DNA from: Alkalibacterium gilvum
GTDB lineage: Bacteria; Bacillota; Bacilli; Lactobacillales; Carnobacteriaceae_A
Assembly (NCBI RefSeq): GCF_900109085.1
Contig: NZ_FNYW01000011.1
Location: 1 to 44,764, forward strand
Length of the DNA: 44,764 bases
Reading direction: 5' to 3'
Below, in pieces: positions 35,901 to 44,763 of this stretch (position 1 is its first letter; each line of letters begins with the position of its first letter). The notes under the pieces are model-generated. The model saw only the letters and a list, made by a program, of their open reading frames with translations. It made no database searches and was not told where the DNA came from. The translations under genes were made by a program, and so were the position numbers.

Positions 35901-36556
35901 TCAAAATGGTCGATAATAATTTGTGTTTGACTCATATCCCTAGATTTCACTTCGTTTATGAGTGCTTCCATAACATCTTCTTTTTCTATATATTTACCAA
36001 CAAGTTGTTCTATAAAAGCCGCATACAATGCTCTAACATCTTCTAATTTTAATTTTAAATCATTCGTTAATACTTCCTTTGTATCTGTGTGTTCATTAAT
36101 AAATAAATCATTTAAATCATCTGGAAGTATGCGTCCGTTTCTCATTTCCATAAACAAGGTCGTTAGTTTTTCAACGAAACCAGGTTTACGGCTCTCTCCT
36201 CTGTATATGGTTAACTCTTCTTCTTTTTCTCTTAAAATCTTACGAATAAGCATGGCTAAGCCGGCTTCAGTCAATTGAGACTGATTAAAAATAACTGTAT
36301 CTTGAAGGTAATACCAGGCTAAACGACTAAAACTGAAAACTTGAAGATTAATCATCCCCGCATACTGGTTAGAACGATCAGGCTGCCCTGCTTTAATATA
36401 TTCAAGTATATTCATTTCTGACTCAAACTTTATATGGTCTGGGACTAAGTAAAACACATTATGGTCGCTATTTTCTTGTGACCACTCTACAAGTTGGTTA
36501 TAAATATGGTCTTTTTTATTGGTATGTAAACGCCCCAATATAAATTGTAGACTCAT
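32912..36556 (-). CDS. addB: AddB/RexB nuclease-helicase-like subunit lacking the Fe-S cysteines
   Basis: The 1214-residue subunit pairs with AddA. The RecB-like nuclease is intact: ETGTFYHDALD, VRGKIDRLDAVE and YISVVDYKSGDKKLEF. The helicase part is degenerate: where B. subtilis AddB has a Walker A motif near the start, this reads LGRLHTNKKDHI, as in RexB. B. subtilis AddB also carries four cysteines for an Fe-S cluster flanking the nuclease; here the first site reads SVSQLESFYLDPYSHF with Asp instead of Cys, and the last ~60 residues have no cysteine. Only two cysteines occur in the whole protein (both in the N-terminal half). This marks it as the streptococcal/lactococcal RexB type. GGAG precedes the ATG. 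Confidence 0.92.
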   Translation of the reverse strand: MSLQFILGRLHTNKKDHIYNQLVEWSQENSDHNVFYLVPDHIKFESEMNILEYIKAGQPDRSNQYAGMINLQVFSFSRLAWYYLQDTVIFNQSQLTEAGLAMLIRKILREKEEELTIYRGESRKPGFVEKLTTLFMEMRNGRILPDDLNDLFINEHTDTKEVLTNDLKLKLEDVRALYAAFIEQLVGKYIEKEDVMEALINEVKSRDMSQTQIIIDHFDSFSAQEQALILELVEQSKDVKISLTLDKKYAVTPPELTDFFYETGMTYYRLYQQARERKLKINYDVLLQEKSSEQCKELTTFETYWVNSFEFSSENTTPTASTVGNCIEIRAAENKQAEVLHAATTIKKLVANSNYRYNDILVVSRVLDDYKKMIEATFAENNIELFVDQADSMSGHALVEMIKSLFLIHKRYWRYDDIMRFLKTELLIPILTDESLPKDNLKKLSFWTMKGKEWRKQLDILENVMLAYGYEGREWVQDREWIYARFQIEDMDEQLDADKHMQKIANQTKNQIRGILLPFYKQLKNVKTNREAARLLYQFMDKQGVNDQLLYWRDQAIEQGDLDEARKHEQVWQTFIQLLDEFVDVLGEEPWDMDSFLSILETGFEQATYSIVPPSIDQIMFTNFDKSRINTKKIVFILGMTDTKLPMNQENDSILTDEDREKLAHFLSEDKYLAPTTSGRLASEPFTAYSAFMNASERLIFSYPIKNDGSGDNQLSPYIERISRQLNIPIKKLNAEPEQSSENPIETYSTFIGSRRETIGHMVNVLREGIDKEKQPSLFWIKLYQQLIKNASIVERKIFNSLEYTNIPKRLDSELAEKLYGRDLYLSVSQLESFYLDPYSHFLRYGLKLKERTIQELTPAETGTFYHDALDSIFKTIVKRNLSINELSEEKLNDLTTEVLNELYDKNKFRLLSMSNRMKFIRKQLSETIRQMMWAIANQTRRSRMTPQKSEVLFGRIAGQQGIEGLSFPLNNGGKLHVRGKIDRLDAVEIDNQLYISVVDYKSGDKKLEFDEIYHGLMMQLLTYLDTGIEYSEELFGRKAKPAGAFYAQVKNPLLDARSMKGKDWLNEMLKQFKMKGILLNEEELLNTIDRTLDNGIKSLVYPLEKLAKGKLKGSFITFDDLELLLKHHRHRIREAGNLILSGENQLAPFYEKKKYTPTTVGNEYHPISQFDVLLPNNQNAYRNISKIKDQNELIEKLKQKYQIIEPKKEDGNV

Positions 36557-36659
36557 TGAAGTACTCCTTTCTCTTAGAAAAGTTTTGACTTCTCTCGATA
36601 TAAATAAAGATAAAGAAGAAAGGAAAGAAAGTATCTATACTCTCAATCCTCTCAACCAT

Positions 36660-37886
36660 TTATTCAGCTGCTATACGTGCAATTTCTACAAGGACATTGG
36701 TTGCTTTTTCCATACTTTCAACTGTAACAAATTCATATCTACCGTGAAAGTTCTCTCCACCTGCAAAAATATTTGGTGTTGGGAGTCCCATAAATGAAAT
36801 TTTAGAACCATCCGTTCCACCTCTGATTGGTTTAATATCTGGCTCTATATCTAGATTTTTCATGGCTTGTTCAGCTAAATCAACAGGTCTCATATCTTTT
36901 TCAATAATTTCACGCATATTGTAATAAGAATCATCCATGACAACTTTAACACGCTCTTCTTCAAATGGCGCATTTAATCTTATTGCGATATCACGCATGA
37001 GCTGTTTCCGTTTGATAAATAATTCCTTATCATGGTCACGAATAATATAGTTCATGCTTGCACCTTCCACTGTCCCTGTCATGCCTAGAAGATGGAAAAA
37101 TCCTTCTCTGCCTTCGGTTTGTTCAGGGACTTCATGATCAGGTAAAGCTTCATCAAATGATAGTGCTAATTTCAAAGCATTGACCATTTTACCTTTAGCG
37201 GTACCGGGATGCACATTTTTCCCTTGAATCAACACATTCGCACCGGCTGCATTGAAACTCTCAAATTGCAATTCACCAACAGGTCCGCCATCAATAGTGT
37301 AGGCAAAATCTGCTCCAAAATGATCAACATCAAATCGGTCAGCTCCTACGCCAATTTCTTCATCCGGTCCAAAAGCAACACGAATTTTACCATGTTTAAC
37401 ATCGGGATTTGCAATCAAACATTCCATTGCAGAGAATACTTCCGCAATGCCAGACTTGTCATCTGAGCCAAGCAACGTTGTCCCATCAGTTGTAATTAAT
37501 GTCTGTCCAATATAATTTCTCATATTTGGAAAATCTTTTGGAGATAATTTAATACCTTTATCTTCATTTAGTATTATCTCTTCACCATCATAATTTTTAT
37601 GGATTTTAGGTTCAACGTTCGCTGCATTGAAATCTGCTGTATCCATGTGAGCGATATAGCCAATAACGGGAATATCTTTGTCTGTATTTGCTGGTAGGGT
37701 CGCTGTAACAAACCCGTTTGCCTCGTTATATTCTATTTCTTCCATACCCACATCATCTAAATCACTCATTAAGACCTTAGCGAATTCTACTTGTGATTGA
37801 GTCGAAGGTACTGTGGTAGATGTACTATCCGATCGTGTTTCTATTTTTACATATTTCAAAAAACGTTCCACTAAATTATCATACAT
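36660..37886 (-). CDS. pepT: Tripeptide aminopeptidase PepT
   Basis: The 408-residue M20 metallopeptidase removes the N-terminal residue from tripeptides in the cytoplasm. Zinc-site residues are visible in [11 protein letters not shown] (His80), LLGSDDKSG (Asp142), [11 protein letters not shown] (Glu176-Glu177), [18 protein letters not shown] and the last histidine in [22 protein letters not shown] is the dimerisation/C-terminal family block. It is the last gene of a trmK-nif3-pepT cluster, starting 12 nt after the Nif3 gene. No hairpin terminator is obvious in the 100 bp before addB. Confidence 0.95.
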   Translation of the reverse strand: MYDNLVERFLKYVKIETRSDSTSTTVPSTQSQVEFAKVLMSDLDDVGMEEIEYNEANGFVTATLPANTDKDIPVIGYIAHMDTADFNAANVEPKIHKNYDGEEIILNEDKGIKLSPKDFPNMRNYIGQTLITTDGTTLLGSDDKSGIAEVFSAMECLIANPDVKHGKIRVAFGPDEEIGVGADRFDVDHFGADFAYTIDGGPVGELQFESFNAAGANVLIQGKNVHPGTAKGKMVNALKLALSFDEALPDHEVPEQTEGREGFFHLLGMTGTVEGASMNYIIRDHDKELFIKRKQLMRDIAIRLNAPFEEERVKVVMDDSYYNMREIIEKDMRPVDLAEQAMKNLDIEPDIKPIRGGTDGSKISFMGLPTPNIFAGGENFHGRYEFVTVESMEKATNVLVEIARIAAE

Positions 37887-37898
37887 TTTATCCCGCCT

Positions 37899-39029
37899 CT
37901 ATTTAATATAAGAAAAGACATCTTTTTGGTCTTCTGCTTTCATTATTTCTATGTCCCATTTTTTTTCTGTTTTACACTGATTCAAATAATCGACTAATCT
38001 AGGCACAGCGATTGCTTCCATATAATGGCCACCATCTATAAAATCGAGTCCCTCTCTTAACATGTCTTGAGCACCATGATAAGAAATGTCTCCTGTGATA
38101 TAAAGTGTTGCCCCTTTATTTAGTGCCTCTTTATAAAACTTTTCTCCTGCTCCACCTAGTACTGCTATCTTTTTGTGTACGCGATTTGGGTCGACTGTTC
38201 CATATCTTACGCCATCAACATCAAACTGTTCGTTTATTTTTTCTGCAAGTTTTTTAGCAGTTAATGGGGTTTCTAGATCTCCTGAACGTCCTAAGCCAAA
38301 TGATTGATATTTATGTTCCAGTGTATATAAATCAAAAACGGGTTCCTCATAAGGATGTGCTTCTTTCAATGCGGATAAACAGTTAAATACATCCGTATCT
38401 TTGATCATCATCTCAATACGCTCTTCATGTATCTTTTCTGCTTTACCTACTTCTCCTTCTGCTGGTTCAGCACCTTCTTGTGGTGTGAAACGTCCATAGC
38501 CATCCAACGTGTAAGAAACATCTGTATAATTCCCTACTTCTCCTGCACCTGCATGATGAAGGGCCTTCCTTACTTTTTCTGACGCATAATCAGGAACATA
38601 AACTGCGAGTTTTTTGTAGACTCGCTTTAAACTGACGGATAGAATTTTGCGATCCGCTGCTTTAAGGCCTAGACTATCTGCCAACCAATCATTCATTCCC
38701 CCATCCGCAGCATCTAAATTAGTATGCGCAGAGTAAACAGCAATATCTGATTTTATTAAATCAATATAGTGTTTCCTTCTTTCATCTTCCTGATTCAGTG
38801 TTTTTTGTGAACCAAAAATAGCTGGATGATGGGTAAGGATTAAATCGGCCTTTTTCCTCTTGGCTTCTTGGATAGTATTTTCATCGACATCTAGAGCTAC
38901 GAGTATTCGCTTAACGTGTTGCTTCAAACGTCCAAATGACAGTCCGATGGGATCCCAATCTTCTGCCAAATCTGTTGGCGCTAAGTATTCCATTTGACTG
39001 ATGATATCCGAAACCTTTACATCACTCAC
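37899..39029 (-). CDS. Nif3-family dinuclear metal-binding protein (YqfO type)
   Basis: This 376-residue protein belongs to the Nif3/YqfO family (annotated as GTP cyclohydrolase 1 type 2 homologues). The N-terminal half has SDIISQMEYLAPTDLAEDWDPIG, RILVALDVDENTI and LTHHPAIFG (metal-binding histidines), and HTNLDAADGGMNDWLADSLGL. A ~130-residue YqfO insert (about 130-240) is followed by YGTVDPNRVHKKIAVLGGAGEKF and ITGDISYHGAQDMLREG, GHYMEAI. The molecular function is not settled. The start is a GTG overlapping the trmK stop as GTGA with AAGGAG 8 nt upstream. The pairing with trmK is conserved in Firmicutes. Confidence 0.9.
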   Translation of the reverse strand: MSDVKVSDIISQMEYLAPTDLAEDWDPIGLSFGRLKQHVKRILVALDVDENTIQEAKRKKADLILTHHPAIFGSQKTLNQEDERRKHYIDLIKSDIAVYSAHTNLDAADGGMNDWLADSLGLKAADRKILSVSLKRVYKKLAVYVPDYASEKVRKALHHAGAGEVGNYTDVSYTLDGYGRFTPQEGAEPAEGEVGKAEKIHEERIEMMIKDTDVFNCLSALKEAHPYEEPVFDLYTLEHKYQSFGLGRSGDLETPLTAKKLAEKINEQFDVDGVRYGTVDPNRVHKKIAVLGGAGEKFYKEALNKGATLYITGDISYHGAQDMLREGLDFIDGGHYMEAIAVPRLVDYLNQCKTEKKWDIEIMKAEDQKDVFSYIK

Positions 39030-39727
39030 TTTATCATCTCCTTGATTAGATTCAATCGCTCGGTTAGCTCCTTCAATTTCTTTTTATTCGTTTGGTCTGC
39101 TTTCTTCATTTGTGTAACAATATACTCATATTTTTTAGCTTCACTTTTCCATTTATCTATAAAAATTTGAGATTTTTCTTCACTCAATAAGGGCCCGAAA
39201 AGTAGGTCCACTTCAGAATAATCTACTTTTTCAGCTACAGGTTCTGCTTTAATAATTTCATAGCGTTTATTATTTTCTTCTAAAATAGTCTCAGATACAA
39301 TTGCGTATAATTCATTCTTAAGGTATTCTCGTACGCTACGCTCATTGATATTCGGCTGTAGTATAAGTGTTTCTTCACCAGAGCGTTTATTCTGCTGTTT
39401 CCCTTCTTCAAGGATATGTACAATAAGCGGGCCGCCCACACCTGCAATAGTTATTGTGTCTATTCCATCTTTTTCGGTCAACACCTCTAATCCATCACCC
39501 AAACGCACATGGATTTTTTCTTTTAACCCTAATTTAGATACTTCATTTACTGCATTTAAAAAGGGGCCTTTTACCACCTCACCTGCTACTGCATAATCAA
39601 TCTGGTTTTTTTGTACTAAATAGCACGGCAAATAGGCATGATCTGAACCAATATCTGCCACTCTTGCATCTTTTTCAACGTAATCCGCAACAACTTGAAG
39701 TCGTTTGGATAAATTTACTGAATTCAT
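39026..39727 (-). CDS. trmK: tRNA (adenine-22 N1)-methyltransferase TrmK
   Basis: The 233-residue protein has a class I methyltransferase fold: SAM motif VADIGSDHAYLPCYLVQK, GEVVKGPFLNAV and LGDGLEVL, and the TrmK-specific ITIAGVGGPLIVHILEEG and LILQPNINERSVREYL. The last ~60 residues form the coiled-coil C-terminal domain typical of TrmK. It methylates A22 in the D-loop of tRNAs. It overlaps the Nif3 gene by 4 nt and has a probable promoter just upstream. Confidence 0.93.
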   Translation of the reverse strand: MNSVNLSKRLQVVADYVEKDARVADIGSDHAYLPCYLVQKNQIDYAVAGEVVKGPFLNAVNEVSKLGLKEKIHVRLGDGLEVLTEKDGIDTITIAGVGGPLIVHILEEGKQQNKRSGEETLILQPNINERSVREYLKNELYAIVSETILEENNKRYEIIKAEPVAEKVDYSEVDLLFGPLLSEEKSQIFIDKWKSEAKKYEYIVTQMKKADQTNKKKLKELTERLNLIKEMIK

Positions 39728-39752
39728 ATGTCACCTCTTATCTTCTTTCTTT

Positions 39753-39782
39753 ATTTTACCAGTTTTTTTGTTGAATTGGAAA
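39753..39782 (-). promoter_or_regulatory. Candidate promoter of trmK-nif3-pepT
   Basis: Minus-strand TTTCCA (39777-39782) and TAAAAT (39753-39758) are 18 nt apart; the -10 is about 26 nt before the ATG. Confidence 0.4.
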
Positions 39783-39812
39783 GAGTCTTCGCGTTTTTAA
39801 TAACATCTAAAA

Positions 39813-39850
39813 AAGTCTAACACCTCTCGTTAATAAAAGGTATTAGACTT
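39813..39850 (-). terminator. Terminator downstream of the small gene at 39921-40105
   Basis: AAGTCTAACACCT (39813-39825) pairs with AGGTATTAGACTT (39838-39850), with one G-U wobble on the minus strand, and TTTTTTAG follows. It lies about 70 nt after the small gene and upstream of the trmK promoter. Confidence 0.65.
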
Positions 39851-39920
39851 GTTCATTTTTTTCTAAGCCACAATTAGTCTGGTGTACCCTGATTAACTGA
39901 TAGCCAAGAGTTCTTCTCTC

Positions 39921-40105
39921 TTAATCTGAGCTATCTTCTACATGCGGATTGTCTTTTCTGTTGGGATTTTGCCCCCTTATCCCATTATAGTTATTCAAAG
40001 AATCCATATCATCTTTTTTTGATTCGTTTTTTAATTCTGTTTTTTTAATTTATCATGTTCTCTTTCCACATCATTATTCATTTTATTCTCTTTTTCATTT
40101 TCCAT
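39921..40105 (-). pseudogene. Small hydrophilic protein gene with a -1 frameshift in an A7 run
   Basis: ATG at 40103-40105 follows a textbook AGGAGG, 7 nt away. The frame reads MENEKENKMNNDVEREHDKL and then stops at 40031-40033 after 24 residues. In the next frame an open stretch continues with KTELKNESKKDDMDSLNNYN and ends …PHVEDSSD at TAA 39921-39923. The run at 40040-40046 has seven bases; eight would join both parts into one 61-residue charged protein with the same composition throughout. I do not recognise the family. The defect mirrors the one in the NmrA-like gene and may be real, phase-variable or a read error. Confidence 0.55.
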
Positions 40106-40408
40106 GTTACTTCCTCCTATATTTAATCTCATTTAAACAACTATTTGATGCACGTACAATTATTATAAGGGATTTACACTTTTAATTCTAGAAATAAGCC
40201 TTATCATGATTCAAACGGTCCTATTGTGGCGGTTTTTTTCGTGCATCCACACAATAGTCATAGTCGTCTTTTTACCAGTATTTTTGTTTCAAAATCAACA
40301 CTGATAAGAGTTGAACATTCTTTTTAAAGTAAAGGATTAAACTAATCGGCATCATCTGAGTAACAAAGCATCATCCATCTTGGGCGACTAGCACTTAAAC
40401 TATAAAAA
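40106..40408. other. Intergenic stretch, candidate -10 and an 8-bp dyad
   Basis: No gene is seen. TATAAT on the minus strand at 40162-40167 lies about 60 nt before the small gene, with no good -35. An inverted repeat, CTATTGTG (40221-40228) with CACAATAG (40250-40257), encloses a T-run. The rest shows nothing recognisable. Confidence 0.35.
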
Positions 40409-40450
40409 AAAGCCGAGAAGCTTATGTTTGCACATAAGCTTCTCGGCTTT
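40409..40450 (-). terminator. rplY terminator
   Basis: A perfect 19-bp stem (40409-40427 with 40432-40450) has a 4-nt loop and is followed on the minus strand by eight T. It lies about 36 nt beyond the rplY stop. Confidence 0.92.
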
Positions 40451-40486
40451 ATTAACTATCAAATTAAACAAGAATCCAAAATGGTA

Positions 40487-41101
40487 TTATTCTGAATCTT
40501 TGTCTTCTCCGATAACTTCTGGTTCAGGCATTTCGTCATCAGAAGTTGGTTCTGGTTCTTCTTCGATTTGTGGTGCTGATACAGATACAACTGTTAATTC
40601 AGTGTCTGTCAACAACTCAACGTCATCAGCAATAACGATATCAGAAACATGCTTAGCATCTCCGATTTCCATCTCGCTAACGTCTACAATATATTCTGAA
40701 GGAGCGTTAGCAGGTGCTACGTTTACTTCCAATTCAGAGATTGATTGTGAAACGATACCTTCTTTGATTTCTTCTTCGCCGTTAACATAAACAGGAATTG
40801 TCATGTTTACTTTCTGACCTTTAGTAAAGGCAAGCAAGTCTACATGGTAAATTTCAGGTTTCAAAGCAGCATTTTTCTTATCTTTAACGAAAACATCATA
40901 CGTTTCTCCGTCAACGTCTACTTTGAATACACCGTTGGATCCAACTTCACGTAAAGTCATTTCCAATTCTTTTTCATTTAATAAAACAGGCACTGTTTCT
41001 ACTTCTCTACCATAAATAGCTGCAGGGATTTTTCCTTCTGCTCTAGCTCTTTTTGAAGCAGATGTTCCAGTTTCTGTACGTTTTGTCGCTGTTAATTTCA
41101 T
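40487..41101 (-). CDS. rplY: 50S ribosomal protein L25/general stress protein Ctc
   Basis: The 204-residue protein is the long L25 form (Ctc/TL5). The 5S rRNA-binding L25 domain (about 1-92) has TKRTETGTSASKRARAEGKIPAAIYG. The C-terminal TL5 domain (about 98-185) has KGQKVNMTIPVYVNGEEEIKEG and LEVNVAPANAPSEYIVDVS. An acidic Glu/Asp/Pro-rich tail ends it, as in other Gram-positive Ctc proteins. The promoter at 41171-41199 is of the housekeeping type, with no sigma-B-like motif visible. GAAGGTGAAG precedes the ATG. The gene is monocistronic. Confidence 0.93.
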   Translation of the reverse strand: MKLTATKRTETGTSASKRARAEGKIPAAIYGREVETVPVLLNEKELEMTLREVGSNGVFKVDVDGETYDVFVKDKKNAALKPEIYHVDLLAFTKGQKVNMTIPVYVNGEEEIKEGIVSQSISELEVNVAPANAPSEYIVDVSEMEIGDAKHVSDIVIADDVELLTDTELTVVSVSAPQIEEEPEPTSDDEMPEPEVIGEDKDSE

Positions 41102-41170
41102 AAAACTTCACCTTCCACGATTTTATTTTAAGTATTTAGCATATTTCATTAACTGAACAAGCCAGAAATT

Positions 41171-41199
41171 AGTATACCAAAATTGCGAACAGATTGCAA
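41171..41199 (-). promoter_or_regulatory. SigA-type promoter of rplY
   Basis: Minus-strand TTGCAA (41194-41199) and TATACT (41171-41176) are exactly 17 nt apart. A 9-bp inverted repeat, TGAACAAGC (41154-41162) with GCTTGTTCA (41250-41258), brackets this promoter together with the rpoD terminator. Confidence 0.7.
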
Positions 41200-41203
41200 A
41201 GAA

Positions 41204-41243
41204 AAGCGACAAGAACTTTTACTTTACAGGTCTTCTTTCGCTT
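41204..41243 (-). terminator. rpoD terminator
   Basis: On the minus strand AAGCGA (41238-41243) plus AGAA pairs with TTCT plus TCGCTT (41204-41209), and TTTCTTTG follows. It lies 28 nt beyond the stop and only 5 bp before the rplY -35. Confidence 0.6.
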
Positions 41244-41270
41244 ATCTCTGCTTGTTCACTATTAGAGTGT

Positions 41271-42404
41271 TTATTCCAAAAAGTCTTTCAATTGCTTAGA
41301 ACGACTAGGATGGCGTAATTTTCTTAGAGCTTTTGCTTCGATTTGACGAATACGTTCTCTTGTAACACCAAACACTTTACCTACATCTTCCAATGTACGT
41401 TGACGTCCATCATCCAGACCGAATCTTAAACGCAAGACGTTTTCTTCGCGGTCAGTCAGAGTATCAAGGACATCTTCTAATTCGTTTTTCAACAACTCAT
41501 AAGCAGCGTTATCAGATGGGCTTGTCGCTCCGTCATCTTCGATAAAGTCGCCGAGGTGAGAATCATCCTCTTCTCCAATAGGGGTTTCCAAAGAGACGGG
41601 CTCTTGAGATATCTTCAGAATATCGCGAACTTTCTCTGTCGGTAAATCCATTTCAGCACCGATTTCTTCTGGTGTTGGCTCTCTACCTAAATCTTGCAGT
41701 AATTGACGCTGAATACGCACGAGTTTATTGATTGTTTCAACCATATGAACAGGAATACGTATCGTACGTGCTTGGTCAGCTATCGCACGTGTAATAGCTT
41801 GTCTAATCCACCATGTTGCGTAAGTTGAAAATTTAAACCCTTTTTCATAGTCAAATTTTTCAACGGCTTTCATTAACCCCATATTTCCTTCTTGTATAAG
41901 GTCTAAAAAGCTCATGCCGCGTCCGACATATCGTTTAGCTATTGAAACAACGAGTCGCAAGTTCGCTTCCGCAAGTTCCTGCTTAGCCAAATCTTCGCCT
42001 GCTTCAATACGCTTAGCCAAAGAAACTTCCTCGGCAGCTGAGAGTAAATCAACGCGACCAATTTCTTTTAAATACATGCGAACAGGGTCATTGATTTTAA
42101 CGCCAGGAGGAGCGATCATCTCTTCTTTTTTAGCTTTTTCTGCTTCTTTTTCTTGTTTCTTTAATTGTTTAGTTAACGGGTTCCCGTCTTCGTCGACAAC
42201 GCCGATCCCTTCATCTTCTAACTTTTGAACCAAGTCATCCATTTGTTCTTTCTCTAATCCAAAGGGTTTGGCTACTTCATCAGTTATTTTAACATATGAA
42301 ACCGTCTGTTCCTTCTTCTTCTTTAAGTCTTTTATGAAACGAACGACTGCGAGTTCATATTTTTCTTCAGGCTTATTCTTGTTGTTGTTTTTATTTTTTG
42401 CCAT
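41271..42404 (-). CDS. rpoD: Primary RNA polymerase sigma factor (SigA/RpoD)
   Basis: This 377-residue protein has the full primary sigma layout. A divergent region 1.1 (1-95) is followed by region 1.2 ([21 protein letters not shown]), region 2 ([42 protein letters not shown]), region 3 and region 4 ([36 protein letters not shown]). It directs housekeeping transcription; the promoters found here (TTGNNN-17-TATANT) fit it. AGGAGG lies 10 nt before the ATG. It follows dnaG by 25 nt in the classical macromolecular synthesis operon; rpsU is not in the window. Confidence 0.97.
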   Translation of the reverse strand: MAKNKNNNKNKPEEKYELAVVRFIKDLKKKKEQTVSYVKITDEVAKPFGLEKEQMDDLVQKLEDEGIGVVDEDGNPLTKQLKKQEKEAEKAKKEEMIAPPGVKINDPVRMYLKEIGRVDLLSAAEEVSLAKRIEAGEDLAKQELAEANLRLVVSIAKRYVGRGMSFLDLIQEGNMGLMKAVEKFDYEKGFKFSTYATWWIRQAITRAIADQARTIRIPVHMVETINKLVRIQRQLLQDLGREPTPEEIGAEMDLPTEKVRDILKISQEPVSLETPIGEEDDSHLGDFIEDDGATSPSDNAAYELLKNELEDVLDTLTDREENVLRLRFGLDDGRQRTLEDVGKVFGVTRERIRQIEAKALRKLRHPSRSKQLKDFLE

Positions 42405-42429
42405 AAAATGACATGCCTCCTGATTAATT

Positions 42430-44298
42430 CTATTTATTTTTTAATTGACGATATAAATTAATTATTTCAATACTTAGAGATTGTTGTCTTTGTTTATCTC
42501 CACTTCTTTGTGCATCCACTAATTCTTCACGTTTGTTTTGTATAAGGTCTTGAAGTGGCTGACGATTACAAATCAAATCCAGATAATCTTCTATTTCCCC
42601 TGGTGCGATTTCTTCTGAAAGAGTTAGCATCATAATCTCCGTCGCTCTACTTTTGAGTTTTTCATCAGGGAGAAAATCGATGTAAGCATGCATGTTTGGA
42701 TTATCATATGAGTGATAAAATTCTTCATACAGTAAAAACAAAAGCTGATTTGACTCAATAGAAAAGCTTAATTCTTTTTCAAGTGATGTTATTTTCTGCC
42801 ATACATCGTCATTTGTAAACAAACGATACAACAAAGCATTCTCAGCTTTCATGACAGCTGTCAATTTGCTCTTGTTTTGACGCACAACTTGAGGTGCTTC
42901 CTGTTGTCTATTGGGTTGATTTTCATTTCTTTTACGCTGCTTTTTTCTACGTTCTTTTTGGTTAGAAACAATATGTCCATGCATCTGTTCTTTCAAAGAC
43001 TCTGTAGATAAATCAAAATTTTCAGCGAGTTGATTAAGATACATCTCACGTTCCACAGCTGATGTAACGCGGGTTAATTCATCTAACACTTTATCTATAT
43101 ATTTTAATCGATCACTTTCATTACTTAAATTAATGTCTTGTTTGTGATACTTCATCAAAAAACTCATCAACGTATCCCGCCCATGGGAGAGGAAGTCTTT
43201 GAAAGCATCGATTCCCTTACTTTGTATAAAGTCATCCGGATCCATTTTCTCTGGGAATGCAGCAATTTCAATTGAAAAATGTGTTTCTTCTGTAATAAAT
43301 TCCGTTGCTCGCTTTATCGCTTCAAGTCCTGCTGAATCGCCATCGTAAGCAATAACGACATGGTCTGTCACTTTATCTAAAGTATGAACCTGTTCTTCTG
43401 TCAAGCTTGTTCCCATAGTGGCTAATCCATTTTTAATGCCTGCCTGCCAAGCGGATATAACGTCCATGAAGCCTTCAAATAAAAACACTTCTTGTTCACG
43501 ACGAATATTGGGACGTGCTTTGTCATAATTAAACAAGATACGCCTTTTATTAAATATTTCCGTCTCAGGACTATTCATATATTTGGCTGTTCTTCTTTGA
43601 TCATCCTTATTTTCTAAAAAAACACGACCAGAAAAGGCAACAGTATGTCCTTTTGCATCCATTATAGGAAACAAGATACGATTGGTGAACCGATCATAAA
43701 ATTTATCATCGTCCCTATCAGAAAACAAACCTGATTTCTTTAAAATATCTGTCTCACTTAAATTTTCATTTTCTAAATACATTTTCAGCGCTTCTCTTTT
43801 TGGGGGAGAAAAGCCGATTTTGAATGTTTCAATACTCTCTTCAGTTATTCCTCTATCAATAAGATAGTTTAATGCTTCTTCTCCTGCTTTTGTATTCACA
43901 AGAATATGATGGTAAAAAAGTTGAGCCTTCTCATAAACGGCTAAAAGCTTTCCTTTCGTTGAATCCGCATTGGGCCGATTATATTTCGACTGTTCAAACA
44001 GAGACTGATCGACTTCGATATTTGAAAGTTCAGCCGTTCGTCCAACAGCTTCAACAAAAGATATGCCTTCAATTTCCTGTAAAAAACTAAAAACATTGCC
44101 CCCTCTGCCACAACTGAAACAATGATAAATCTGTTTCTTTTTACTCACTGAAAAAGAGGGTGTTTTATCATCATGAAAGGGGCAGGACGCAAAAAGGTTT
44201 TGTCCAGAACTTCGTAATTGAAGGTATTGAGAAATGACCTGAACAATGTCTGTTTGCTCTCGAATCGTATTAATTGTTTCTTCAGGTATTCTACTCAT
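42430..44298 (-). CDS. dnaG: DNA primase
   Basis: The ~622-residue primase has the CHC2 zinc finger (CPFHDD … [10 protein letters not shown], about 38-66), the primase core with FSGRVF, and the Toprim domain ([15 protein letters not shown] … [12 protein letters not shown]). The C-terminal third is the helicase-binding domain and is poorly conserved, as expected, with a basic hinge ([20 protein letters not shown]). It makes RNA primers at the replication fork with DnaB. The start is ATG 44296-44298 (MSRIPEE), because AAGGGGG is 7 nt upstream; the longer frame's ATG abuts that site. It is co-transcribed with rpoD. Confidence 0.96.
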   Translation of the reverse strand: MSRIPEETINTIREQTDIVQVISQYLQLRSSGQNLFASCPFHDDKTPSFSVSKKKQIYHCFSCGRGGNVFSFLQEIEGISFVEAVGRTAELSNIEVDQSLFEQSKYNRPNADSTKGKLLAVYEKAQLFYHHILVNTKAGEEALNYLIDRGITEESIETFKIGFSPPKREALKMYLENENLSETDILKKSGLFSDRDDDKFYDRFTNRILFPIMDAKGHTVAFSGRVFLENKDDQRRTAKYMNSPETEIFNKRRILFNYDKARPNIRREQEVFLFEGFMDVISAWQAGIKNGLATMGTSLTEEQVHTLDKVTDHVVIAYDGDSAGLEAIKRATEFITEETHFSIEIAAFPEKMDPDDFIQSKGIDAFKDFLSHGRDTLMSFLMKYHKQDINLSNESDRLKYIDKVLDELTRVTSAVEREMYLNQLAENFDLSTESLKEQMHGHIVSNQKERRKKQRKRNENQPNRQQEAPQVVRQNKSKLTAVMKAENALLYRLFTNDDVWQKITSLEKELSFSIESNQLLFLLYEEFYHSYDNPNMHAYIDFLPDEKLKSRATEIMMLTLSEEIAPGEIEDYLDLICNRQPLQDLIQNKREELVDAQRSGDKQRQQSLSIEIINLYRQLKNK

Positions 44299-44375
44299 TT
44301 TCATCCCCCTTCTTGTACTAGGTGTTTATATAGAAATAAAAGAAAAGCATACTATCCCTATAATAATCAATCATT

Positions 44376-44403
44376 AGTATACCACAATAACACTATTTTT
44401 AAA
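44376..44403 (-). promoter_or_regulatory. Candidate promoter of dnaG-rpoD
   Basis: TATACT on the minus strand (44376-44381) is preceded by TGG, giving an extended -10. TTTAAA (44398-44403) lies at a 16-nt spacing. The -10 is about 78 nt before the dnaG start. Confidence 0.5.
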
Positions 44404-44481
44404 ATCATTCGACTTGTAGTGTATGTGTAAAGTTATTGTCGGAAAGTTATTCTAGAAATAATTAACACTCATTTTATTTAA

Positions 44482-44535
44482 CTCTTTCTCAATCGTTTCG
44501 TCGCTCTGCGAGCGCCTTTAACGATTGAGAAAGAG
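44482..44535. repeat. Long perfect inverted repeat between the partial gene and dnaG
   Basis: The 16-bp arms CTCTTTCTCAATCGTT (44482-44497) and complement (44520-44535) are perfect, and a second 5-bp stem (CGCTC/GAGCG) lies in the loop. The minus strand beyond it reads AGTTAAATAAAATG, so a classic U-tract is missing. It sits 3 bp from the stop of the partial gene and may be a terminator of weak type or a mobile palindrome. Confidence 0.6.
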
Positions 44536-44538
44536 AGC

Positions 44539-44763
44539 TTAATTGAATAATTTTTGTAATTGACCCATGGGGCTTGATGTAGAGCCATAATTAGCTATTC
44601 TTCCAAATTTAACACCAATCGAGGCTTGAGGTTTAACTTTTTTCAAAGCCGCCTTCACTGCGCCTTTAAACTCCGGCTGGAGTTTCGTTGAAAGCTCAGG
44701 CAACTTATCCGTTAATGCTTTAAGGAACGTTCCGTTCTTACGTGCAGAAATAATCGCGGCCAC
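44539..44763 (-). CDS. Unidentified protein, C-terminal part (cut by window edge)
   Basis: This frame is open from the window edge to TAA at 44539-44541, giving 74 residues. The first codon, GTG, may be internal rather than a start. The product is basic, Lys-rich and soluble, with segments SARKNGTFLKALTDKL, KGAVKAALKKVKPQASIG and a terminal SSPMGQLQKLF. I see no membrane helix or cysteine. I do not recognise the family. In many Firmicutes glyS or a recO/ppdK-regulator gene precedes dnaG, but this is not a glyS tail. A ribosome binding site cannot be checked. Confidence 0.5.
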   Translation of the reverse strand: MAAIISARKNGTFLKALTDKLPELSTKLQPEFKGAVKAALKKVKPQASIGVKFGRIANYGSTSSPMGQLQKLFN

